DNA of 64,000 nucleotides from Zygaena filipendulae (lineage: Eukaryota > Arthropoda > Insecta > Lepidoptera > Zygaenidae): assembly GCA_907165275.2 (NCBI GenBank), contig OU015675.1, forward strand, positions 2,373,501 to 2,437,500, written 5' to 3'. Every line of letters begins with the position of its first letter. Within the stretch, counting starts at the first letter, position 1. The notes beneath the pieces are model-generated. The model worked only from the letters and a program-made list of their open reading frames with translations, did no database searches and was not told the DNA's origin. Position numbers and translations under genes: made by a program. This document shows positions 10,750 to 20,700 of this stretch, one piece after another.

Positions 10750-13700
10750 CTGGAATTGAAATATTATAATCAAGTTTGTATTTTACATCTTATCTAATAT
10801 ATATAAATCACGTGTCACGTTGTTTACTCCGAAACTACTGAACGGATTTTGACAAAATTTTGTAACCATTTATAATATGGTCCAAATAAAAAATAGGATA
10901 GTTTTTATCCCGGAATTCCCGCGGGAACTCCGAAATTACCGCGGATGAAATCGCGGGGGACAGCTAGTCTAAATATTATATATAAATCACGTGTCACGTT
11001 GTTTGTCCGCGATGGACTCCGAAACTACTGAACGGATTTTGACAAAATTTTGTAACCATTTATAATATGGTCCAAATAAAAAATAGGATAGTTTTTATCC
11101 CGGAATTCCCGCGGGAACTCCGAAATTACCGCGGATGAAATCGCGGGGGACAGCTAGTCTAAATATTATATATAAATCACGTGTCACGTTGTTTGTCCGC
11201 GATGGACTCCGAAACTACTGAACGGATTTTGACAAAATTTTGTAACCATTTATAATATGGTCCAAATAAAAAATAGGATAGTTTTTATCCCGGAATTCCC
11301 GCGGGAACTCCGAAATTACCGCGGATGAAATCGCGGGGGACAGCTAGTCTAAATATTATATATAAATCACGTGTCACGTTGTTTGTCCGCGATGGACTCC
11401 GAAACTACTGAACGGATTTTGACAAAATTTTGTAACCATTTATAATATGGTCCAAATAAAAAATAGGATAGTTTTTATCCCGGAATTCCCGCGGGAACTC
11501 CGAAATTACCGCGGATGAAATCGCGGGGGACAGCTAGTCTAAATATTATACAGTGGTGGTCATATAATTAAGAACGATTTATATGTAGACCTTAAATTGA
11601 AATTGAAATGTTCATAAAAAAGATTTACCTCCTTGCTGAAAAATAATGAATATACCACTAGCTTCAACGTTTACAAGGCTAACATAATCTGTCATAAAAG
11701 CAGGAAATAATATTTAGTTTACCGGTTAATTCGTTGACAATAAAATATTGGTAACATCGCAGCAGCTCGGAGGCTGGACAAATAATTAAGAACGATTATA
11801 GTATTGCTTTTTTTTAAATTAATTTTGTGAATAAAATAAAATAAAAATAAAATGAAATTATTTCTTAAAATGCTCTTCATTATTATTTTATAGTGTGTTT
11901 ATGCCATTATTGGTTTTTAATAGTTTTAAGGTAATTTTTTATCGAAAAAAAGAAATCTAGCGTCTCGGCTACTAGAGAAATAATAATAAAGCTGCGTGGT
12001 CATAATCGATCATACTAAAAAATTGCAGATCATTTATCTTGTTCAAAAACGATGGTTTACCAAGCTGTGAAGCATTTTTATACACATCAGACCACTCCGA
12101 ATATTCCGCGCAAATCTAAAGTTAGAAAAACGTCTCCCAGAAACGTTTAAGAATAGTTCACCTCGCTAAGCGGGGCCAGTTTAAAGGTTCTAATGAGATC
12201 AAAAATGAAGTTTTCGATGACAGTCACTGGGGCACTGTTTGAAGGCATTTTGTGGAGGCACAGTTTTTTGACAGAGAAACAAGGAACGTACCCATGTTGA
12301 CATTACGCCATAGGCAGAGTTATTCTTCTGAGGGCAGACCCGACTAGCGTTTGGAAGGAAGTACCTATGGAATTTGGACATAGTCGCAATAGAATTAGGT
12401 ACCTACATACTTTTTTCGAATTAAACAAAGATAAAAAAGTATGCTCTGATGGTAAGCAGTAGGTATGTACGCCGACCTGCGAATAAGACATTCGACCCCA
12501 AATACACTAAATGGATGGTGGACAATGACAGTGAAAACATAAAAATTTGGGGTTGTTTTTCTAGTTATGACGTAGGACTTACTAGGCTGGTAAAAGGCAA
12601 CATGGACCAATACTAATACAAACAAATACTCGAAAAATGTATGTTGCCATACGCAAATGATTTTATCTTTCGGTAATAAAGACATTTCAGCATGATAATG
12701 ATCCAAAACACAGCTTACTCACTCAGACCACTACCATCCACTTCTAAAAACTACCTTGACAGGCAAGTGGTAAAAGTGTTTGATTGGCCACTAAACAGTC
12801 TAAGTCTTAATCCAATTGAACATATTTGGTGTCAATAAAAAAAAGATATCAAACAAACGTTCTGGTAAGATAAATAACCTTCAAAACACTTTTTAAATTA
12901 AAACCTGTAAGTAGTTAATAACATCCATGATGCGCCGTTGTTATGCAGTTATCTGCAGTTAAGGAAATGGTACAGAATATTAATTTACGCCCCCTTATAA
13001 CAATTTTTCCTGTTTTATTTTATTGAATAACAGTTGTCAAATTAAATCAATTGAAGCCATACCTAAATTCTTAAATTATCTTTAATATTTTTTTTTTAAA
13101 TGTTTCGTTCTTAATTATTTGTCCAGCCTCCGAGCTGCTGCGATGTTACCAATATTTTATTGTCAACGAATTAACCGGTAAATTAAATATTATTTCCTGT
13201 TTTTATTACAGATTTTGTTAGCCTTGTAAACGTTGAAACTAATGGTATATTCATTATTTTCCAGGAAGGAGTGAAATCTTTGTTATGAACATTTTAATTT
13301 CAATATGAGGTCTACATATAAATCGTTCTTAATTATATGACCACCACTGTATATAAATCACGTGTCACGTTGTTTGTCCGCGATGGACTCCGAAACTACT
13401 GAACGGATTTTGACAAAATTTTGTAACCATTTATAATATGGTCCAAATAAAAAATAGGATAGTTTTTATCCCGGAATTCCCGCGGGAACTCCGAAATTAC
13501 CGCGGATGAAATCGCGGGGGACAGCTAGTCTTAATATATATAAATCACGTGTCACATTGTTTGTCCGCGATGGACTCCGAAACTATGAACGGATTTTGAT
13601 AAAATTTTGTAACCATTTATAATATGGTCCAACTTAAAAGATAGGATAGTTTTTATCCCGGAATTCCCGCGGGAACTCCAGCACTAATGCGGGGAACAGC

Positions 13701-16181
13701 TGATCACCGTAAACTACTGTCAGGAGTACAAAGAAGGACATAGAGTACTTTTATCCCGCAATTCCCGCGGGAACTCTGTAATTACCACGGTTGAAATCGC
13801 GGGGGACAGCTAGTAATAATATAAAAAGAGGAACTTCTAAGGAACTTCTAACTTCTAAGGAAAGGAACTTCTAACTTCTAAGTCAAATATCTGAGTGTGT
13901 GCGTAATTGTTTTTATCGATTAAAATTATTATATAAAATACGTCCATATTTAAGTGAACAAGTGCGGGTCAGCTTGTGTGAGTCCATTATACTCTCTAAA
14001 CTTAATTACTGCGATGTAGTGTATGGGCCATGCTTGCTGGCTCGAACTGAAAAGCTAGTGCAACGCGTACAGAACGCCTGTGCGCGTTTTTGTTACAATA
14101 TAGGTACCTCCCCGCTCACATGTTACCCCATTCCTTAACTCTTCGAATCTTTTAAAAATGAAGGCGCGTAGATATCTTCACCTTGCAACCTTGCTCTTCG
14201 GTGTCATACGCTTACATAAGCCGCAATATCTTTATGACAAACTGATCTGGGCGGAAGACCTCTCCCGGTACCCAAGCAGGGCTTGTACCTTTGTTTTTGT
14301 CACACCAAAACACAAAACTATGGCATTTCGTGGGTCTTTCCGATATGCAGCCTCTCGGTGTTGGAATGATCTTCCTCCGCCCTGTCGTGCTTTGAAAACG
14401 GTGTTTAGTTTCAGATTGGCACTTAAAAAGCACCTCCTTTATGTTCAACGGAGCTAAATGAGGTGGCGGGGCGGGGGTGGTCACCCAAACTGTATTTATA
14501 CAAGTTTATGTGTTTTCTTTCTTCTTCTACTATGGGTTTATTATCATAATATTGTTTTATAATAGTACTGGCTGTCCCGCGCGGTTTCACCCGCGATACT
14601 TTCGGAGTTTTTGTGGGCACTCCGTATTGCAATGTGGCCTGTGTTGCTCAGGGATGGTGTGGCTTTCTAATGTTGAAATAATGTTTTGGATCGGTCCGGT
14701 GGTTTTTGAGTTGAATCGTAACAAACATACAAACGGAGGTCAAATCTTTCCTCTTTATAATATTTGTATAGATGTACAAAATTAATTTTTTTCCTTGTGT
14801 ATACTATTTACGGTACCATTTATGTATATTATGTATTTTATCCACTATCGTATAGGTATATCGTATTATGTCATTTTTGTATATAGTAATTTATGTATTA
14901 TAATCAGATTATTGTGAGTAACGGTGTCCGAGACGTCACGTATTTATATATATATATTGTTATTTTATTTTATTTTTTGTTTAGTTTTATAGTTCATTTT
15001 TTTTATTGTAATTTTTGTTTTATAGTTTATTTTTTACTTTTATTTATTTTTTACCGCGGTTCCGGCTGAAAACCAGCGCTGCCTCACACTGTTAACTGTG
15101 TGAGGTAGTATTATGCTGAGCCGGGACCATTTTGTCAACATTTTTGTATTGTCGCAGTTATATATTAGTTATGTGTTGGTTGACAAATAAATTTATTTTC
15201 TTTCTTTCTTTCTTCTTCTTCTTCTAAGGCTTCTAAACTTCTAAACTTTTTCATAAAACAAGCTTTTATTCAAATGCGCTAAAAAGAATAAACCACACAT
15301 TGTCATCCAAACTAAATGTGTAAGTTTAGCTCAATCGGTTGAAGATATCTGCTTCATAACTAAGTTGCAAGATTCCACCCGTACAAACATAGTTACATAC
15401 ACATATTGCAGGTTAAATAAAAAGCTTTTTAATGCTGGAGAACTTAATAGGTATCACTGAATGAAAAACCACATTGTTACTCAAATCAAGTGACAATTCG
15501 CACTTGACACTTAAAAAAAAAATTGAAAAAACAATAGGTGTAATTCAGTTCAGGAAAATTTGCTATCTGATTTTCCCGACTTCAAGCCTGCTTTGGTTGG
15601 ATTCAATCACCCAAGTACATTTCTATCAAAATTACTACCTATGATAAAAAAGTCATCAAATCTTAAATACAGTGTGATTAGGCCTGTTTAAAATACTTAC
15701 AGTAGCATATTCTGAATCATATTCAAGAGAAATAACAGGCCCTGGCAGTTTTCCTTTTTTTCTGACTGGCACACATCCTATACCAAGTTTGGCTGCCAGT
15801 GGAAACGAGAACAGAAAGCCTCTCGACTCCATGCCAACCACAGCTTCTGCTCCCGGAAATTTACTATGCATGACATCGGTTAGTAAGTCCAGCAAAAGTT
15901 TACATGTGCTACCATCCGATATTGCTGAGAAGATATCCCTGAAAATTAAATCATAAGATAACTATATATTGACTATTTAAAAATGCATGCCCTGTGGCTC
16001 CCAGACCAAAAACTAAACTTCAGGAGGTAAGTACATTATTGTAACATTATTGTAAAAAATAGTTTTTGTAAGAGTATTTTTCAACATACCAGAATAGAAT
16101 ACCGTCTTTTGGAAAGTTGGGATAACATTTAATTCTGCTCTTCAACTCTTGAATTTTCTTCTCTTGTTGTTCATCTTCCAT
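10525..16181 (-). CDS. Aprt: Adenine phosphoribosyltransferase (whole gene)
   Basis: Three exons (16181-16090, 15938-15701, 10749-10525) join in frame to 184 residues, close to the usual 180. APRT converts adenine and PRPP to AMP in cytosolic purine salvage. Signature pieces in order: YPNFPKDGILFWDI (20-33), GMESRGFLF (66-74, the adenine-site region), RKKGKLPGP (90-98), and the PRPP-binding loop VLVDDLIATGGTL (127-139). The last residues VPVHSLIKYD match the family's C-terminus. Intron 1 is 151 bases and phase 2. Intron 2 is 4,951 bases, phase 0, and packed with transposons. The start ATG is preceded by TTTTTCAGAGAAAT on the minus strand, so an upstream non-coding exon is possible. The gene is head-to-head with CSPP1. 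All catalytic motifs look intact. Confidence 0.93.
11551..13349 (+). mobile_element. Tc1-like transposon, inactivated
   Basis: The element is 1,799 bp and begins CAGTGGTGGTCATATAATTA, with the complementary end at 13349. It is flanked by the TA duplication (11549-11550 and 13350-13351). The inverted repeats are about 240 bp and contain a second internal copy of the AATTAAGAACG motif next to TGGACAAAT near 11776-11796, mirrored near 13108-13128. This is the IR/DR layout of Tc1 elements with two transposase sites per end. It is inserted in unit 5 of the Helitron array. Confidence 0.85.
12050..12837 (+). pseudogene. Tc1-like transposase remnant
   Basis: With frame changes and several stops, one can still read WGCFS, then HDNDPKHSLLTQT and DWPLNSLSLNPIEHIWCQ. 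These match the DDE-family blocks around the second Asp and the Asn-Pro-Ile-Glu glutamate of Tc1 transposases. No long intact frame survives, so the copy cannot encode an active enzyme. Confidence 0.75.
13885..15226 (+). mobile_element. 5'-truncated Jockey-like non-LTR retrotransposon
   Basis: A reverse-transcriptase C-terminal region (13885-14457) is followed by a 3' region ending in a TTTC/TTC simple repeat near 15226. The insertion sits in a CTTCTAA-rich stretch, with TTCTAAG just before it and CTTCTAAGG just after. That fits a short target duplication. A degenerate Helitron-like 3' end (CTGGCTGTCCCGCGCGG) lies within it at about 14569-14775. The element is in APRT intron 2. Confidence 0.65.
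13890..14457 (+). pseudogene. Non-LTR reverse transcriptase C-terminus, broken
   Basis: The first frame (to about 14138) includes LYKIRPYLSEQVRVSLCESI, LNYCDVVYGP and VQRVQNACARFCYN. A second frame (14158-14457) includes RYLHLATLLFGVI, RGSFRYAASRCWNDLP and FRLALKKHLL. These match the post-catalytic C-terminal segment of Jockey-clade ORF2 proteins. A frame break and stop separate them near 14138, and the catalytic domain is absent. Confidence 0.75.
15701..15938 (-). CDS. Aprt: APRT exon 2
   Basis: TTTTCAG acceptor, GTAAGT donor, 79 full codons after completing the split Trp. It carries ESRGFLF and the RKKGKLPGP flexible loop. Confidence 0.93.
16090..16181 (-). CDS. Aprt: APRT exon 1 (coding)
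   Basis: Starts with ATG (MEDEQQEKKIQELKSRIKCY) and ends at a GTATGT donor with a split Trp codon (phase 2). It encodes the N-terminal helix and the FPKDGILF strand. Confidence 0.9.
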
Positions 16182-16423
16182 ATTTCTCTGAAAAATTATT
16201 ACAAAAACTTTAAGGCAATATCAAAAACTAGAAATAAATTATAATAAACAGTATAGCGATAAGCTTCATTAAATTCATTAATTCCATTTACATTTGGTAC
16301 ACACTTATCAATGTGCACTTGCAATAGTGCATTTATGAACTTCTTATCAGCGTCAGCTGTTATCACCATCAGCCACAGTCCACAGCACAAAGACGTCCAC
16401 AATCCACACCACAGAACACACCT

Positions 16424-16604
16424 TTTTTTTTTTTTTTTTTTTGACCCAGGGAAAATGCTTTATGCATACCAACGCCCTGGGGTGGACGGTGGTTATGTGG
16501 GACTCCACCCTGACAAGGGCGATCTACCCACTAAAAACCCTGGGGTGTTCCTTCTCAGCGCCTAGCGTCGAGGCCGCGGGAATCGCTCGCGCATGCTCCG
16601 CGGC
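16424..16604 (-). mobile_element. SINE-like retroposon with 17-bp target duplication
   Basis: A run of T at the left end is the poly(A) tail read on the other strand. The body, with TGCATACCAACGCCCTGGGG, is flanked by an exact 17-bp direct repeat CACCACAGAACACACCT (16407-16423 and 16605-16621). That is the signature of target-primed reverse transcription. It has no coding capacity and lies between the APRT and CSPP1 starts. Confidence 0.75.
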
Positions 16605-16660
16605 CACCACAGAACACACCTACCAGCGACACTCCGTTGAACCAAAAGTTACTGTGGATT

Positions 16661-16905
16661 TGGACATAGATAAGCAATAGTGTGTTAACCCACACTGGAG
16701 AAATTTTTAATAAATCGTGTTTTAGGTTTTAAAACTATAGCGCCATTTTGTGTCAACATTTTTTTATGTTCAACATATTGTTACATATTTATACAATGTA
16801 ATGAAGTAAACACATAATTGAAAAACGTTCTCTAACTCTCAATAAATCGTTCTGTATCAATAACTTAATTTTGTGGGTTAACATGTTATTGCTTATCTGC
16901 GTCCA
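16661..16905. mobile_element. MITE family 1, copy 2 (uninterrupted)
   Basis: The same termini as 2751-3227 (TGGACATAGATAAGCAATAG...TGCTTATCTGCGTCCA), 245 bp. It preserves the single TAA where the Harbinger-like MITE sits in copy 1, so it serves as the empty-site reference. Confidence 0.7.
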
Positions 16906-17644
16906 TTTATGCGCGAACTTTTTTACCAACTATGGAATACTTAACCAATTTTCTATGACCGCGTCATACATTGCATTGGTATGGTTGGCACAAAATGCTT
17001 TCATACATCGGATCAGCGATTAGTATGGAAGTGCCTACTCATAAAACGTAGTGACGTCGTAGACCTCAGAAGAATAACTAAGCATAGAAGGAACCTCAGT
17101 ATTCTTCTGAGTCGTAGACGGAGAATAGAATGGACAGGGCATTCGCGTACAGGGCAAAGTGTTCTCCACATTCGCGCGCGGTTCGCACGCGAAGCCGCGA
17201 AACACCCGCGAACTATAAATGTGAAATCATGGCTCTTGTAATTATTATTATTTTAGCAGCTCGTCCATTCTATTCTCCGTCCACCCTAAAAACCTACCTA
17301 CGCATCCAGATTCCAAAGTCGACACCGACAGTTGTAAAATTAAAAAAAATAAAACTGTCAAAAACTGTAAACAAACAATTTGGCTGTATGGACTTAGCTT
17401 CCTTTGCCTTCCCCATTGGGGTAAATTTAACAAAAAAAAATTGTAAACAAACAAATTTTTTTAGCGGTTAAAATTTTAAATGAGACTCAGGTAATTTTGG
17501 TACTTTTTCCTTACAATTACTACTTATTCATGTGCTATTAATCATCGCAATATATAAAGCTACTCGTAAAACAGATCTATATTCTATTTCAAACTGCAGC
17601 TTTCCCCGCGCAACAATGTGAAAAACTTCATCTATATAGGTATT

Positions 17645-17740
17645 ATGGATCTAGAAAAACTTATTATTGTGAAAAGACAGGAAATAGCGAAAGAAAAAGT
17701 GCTTCTGGGGTTGTCTCCTCCGCTGCATGAGGCTGTGTAT
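17645..17740 (+). CDS. Cspp1: CSPP1 exon 1
   Basis: ATG at 17645; the frame upstream has no other ATG before a stop. It ends at a perfect GTGAGT donor, phase 0. It encodes a basic/acidic helix of 32 residues. Confidence 0.75.
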
Positions 17741-20700
17741 GTGAGTAAAAAGTTTTTAGTAATTGCGTTATATTTAAGAATGGCCGAACAAAAAAAAGAG
17801 GTTTTATGTTACGTTAGTGCTGTGAATTTAAATTCACTTGTTGCTATTTCTAATGAAAGTAAGATCGATTTGGCGTTGGCCGTTGCTCGCTCATCGAAGC
17901 TCGCCGCATTTAGTGCATGTGATATGAATAATTCGTTTACTCTACCATCTGGTAAGTTTAAATAATATCCTAGGTGAGATTGCTTTTACATTTTTATCTC
18001 CACCAAACCAATCTTTTGAAATGCCCCTTCTGGTGAATTTTAGTTTTGTAACATATTTTTTAAGAAGATCGCGATATTTTTATTCTAGTAGGTCTCAGAC
18101 CAAATAAAAACTAAAGACGGAACGTCTTGAACAACAAAATGAAGCCGGTTGCTTATGCATGTGGTGCTTAGGACAGTGCCACAACGATTCCTAGGCATGG
18201 TGTATTTTTCTTGTAAGTGTGTGCGTGTTTCTGTGTACGGGCACGGTGTGGTGTCTTTTTCCTGGCTTCACTTGTTTGTTCTATGTGTTCCGTCTTTAGT
18301 TTTTATTTGGTCTGAGTAGTAGGTATGCTTATTAATTATCTACACATTTAGTGATAGATATTTGACAACATTTGTTTTATTGCCACAGAAAACTGCTAAT
18401 GTAGAACACAAAACTTGAGCTCCCAATTTTTAGAATCAAAACTTTAATACTCCCAAAAATCAGCAGTATTGTAAATTTGAGAGGTATGCTAGGCGTGTCA
18501 GCAGTCCTAAATGTGTTATCAATATAATTATCATTAATTATGCTAGTTAAAATTTTTGTCTGTGCTATGGTAATCAATTAATCATCCTAAGAGGACTAAA
18601 GAAACATGTGAAAAAATACATTTTGATAAACTTGAGTTCGTAAAGTGGATCACATTGGTGGTGTCATATTTAGGTATGTCATTGTGCTTTGATAATCAGT
18701 AAAATACAAAACAATATTACCTACTATGGGAAAAAAGTATTTGCTCATATGTGTTTATCCAAGAAGCAAACATGTAAAAGATTTTAAATATATGAAACCT
18801 AGCCCACATTTTTCTCTTAACAAAACCTACAATCATTATATAAATCCATTTACTATTCATCTACTTGTCCATTGGTGACCAAGTTATGTTAAAGTTGATT
18901 GTCAGTTTAAAGGAGAATGCAGTATTGTAGACTGTATGCAATTTCTAATGAGAGGCTCAAAATGTGACATTCATAAGAAAAATTGGATATTCTTACCTCC
19001 AGTGCAGGATTTGCGATGATACCCCATTTTTTTGTTTTATTTTTCGTAGATTTTTCCTTGTAGTTTCACCTGCTGAATTTCCAGACTCTTTTGGGAACTC
19101 TAAAAACTACAAAGCATTCTTTGACACTCAGGTTTACTGTAGTTTCCAATCGGTGAAATAATTTTTAGAATCAGTTATTACCCCTTGAGTCTAAATCACT
19201 GGTGGGCAAGTAGGCCAACTCCGGCTCGCAAAAAGGATTTAATTTGGTCTACAGTGGTCCTTCAAATGTACAGTAGTATTATATATACTACACAGAGGAA
19301 GGAACTCATATGTGGATCCACCGTTGTGGGCACGGTGAGCATGCCCACAACCCTAATTGGGGTTGATTGGCAGCATTAGCCTAGCCCTAGCCTATCCTGA
19401 TGTACAGACTACAGAGCTTATTTCAGTTGGGAGTTTTTATTTATTTATTTATTTATTCTTCTTGCGCAAAATAGTACAAATGGCGAACTTAATGCCTTGC
19501 GGCATTCTCTGACAGTTAACTATTGGGTTGACAAAGAGATAAAAGGAAAGGGGTGTGCAAAAACGAAAAAATAAAATAGTATTAAAAACTAAAAACTGTT
19601 ATAAACTAAGATATAAAAAAGGACTGAACATAGAGATAATTAATATATAAATATTACACAACATAATAGTCCGGTCAATTTAGACATTCGAAGTTACATA
19701 AAGTCCCAACAAGCTGAATTTCAGTGAAATTGTTCAAAACATAATTATAAACAATGTCTAGAAGTTCCCCATCATTCCCGTGTAAGGAAAAATTTTTATT
19801 CAAGGTCAAAGGTCAAAAAAATGAGTTTTTCGCGATTTTCAGCAAAACGGTAAGTTTTATCATAAAAGTACCTCAGACAAAAATTGTAGATCATAAAATT
19901 ATCTATAAAAAATGTATCAATACTTTTTTTCTTACGAGCCACCGTTTCTGAGATATAACGATTCAAAAAGTTATAAAAACGCGCTAAGTACACTACCTCA
20001 TAGGTGGCGTGGAAACGTGTGCATATTATGACGATAACAACTTTTATAACTTTTTGAATCGTTATATCTCAGAAACGGTGGCTCGTAAGAAAAAAAGTAT
20101 TGATACATTTTTTATAGATAATTTTATGATCTACAATTTTTGTCTGAGGTACTTTTATGATAAAACTTACAGTTTTGCTGAAAATCGCGAAAAACTCATT
20201 TTTTTGACCTTTGACCTTGAATAAAATTTTTCCTTACACGGGAATGATGGGGAACTTCTAGACATTGTTTATAATTATGTTTTGAACAATTTCACTGAAA
20301 TTCAGCTTGTTGGGACTTTATGTAACTTCACTCTCATTTTTTGGTCTAAATTGACCAGACTATAAAATACGTACTTAAATATTTAGGTATTATATAAATA
20401 TATATAAGTAAGTATATATACACACACACCAAAAGGATATACAGAATCATTTAATAATAGGGATATCTAAGTTAATACATAGTAGTTGAAAAGGTGGGAG
20501 AGTTAAGAACGACTGCAGGTTTTAAATGGTCACTCCTGGCAAGCCACCGGATTCTAAGAAATAATTTCGCACTCTATATTTAAATATGAATTTGTTAGGG
20601 CATTCACGCAGCTCTAAGGGCAAGCTGTTCCAGAGTCGCAAAAGATTTTGAGATGAACCCAGTACGATGGGAAGGAATGAAAAGGAGAAGGTTGTTAGAG

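Larger units (their letters stand above)
10793..13813 (+). repeat. Head-to-tail tandem Helitron-like array
   Basis: Six units in one orientation: 10793-10967 (175 bp), 10968-11157, 11158-11347, 11348-11537 (190 bp each), 11538-13528 (190 bp after removing the Tc1 insert) and 13529-13813 (285 bp, a longer subfamily). Each unit starts with TC and ends with CTAG, and the next unit starts on the following base with no host DNA between them. The array as a whole sits between A (10792) and T (13814), the Helitron target. Units 2-5 are almost identical. Solo relatives lie at 23674-23861 (minus) and 59146-59430 (285-bp form). Confidence 0.85.
16182..17644. promoter_or_regulatory. Head-to-head APRT/CSPP1 intergenic region
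   Basis: The two start codons are 1,463 bases apart on opposite strands, so this stretch must hold both promoters and 5' UTRs. It contains a SINE (16424-16604), a MITE (16661-16905), an imperfect hairpin (CTCAGAAGAAT/ATTCTTCTGAG at about 17067-17114) and a GC-rich patch near 17160-17215. No TATA box is obvious. CCCCGCGCAACA just upstream of the CSPP1 start (about 17602) may lie near its transcription start. Confidence 0.5.

Noticed and set aside
10793..11550. Regular 190-bp repeats as a CRISPR-like array
   Set aside because: Units are identical end to end without variable spacers, and the genome is an insect. They are Helitron-like concatemers.
14477..14785. 102-codon frame after the retrotransposon
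   Set aside because: Lies in the element's 3' region and across a Helitron-like end; no protein motif.
17618..17644. An earlier, non-ATG start for CSPP1
   Set aside because: Would need GTG initiation. ATG at 17645 gives the expected N-terminal helix.
19796..20224. Two matching small proteins, one on each strand
   Set aside because: They are the two arms of a foldback element read outward, not separate genes.
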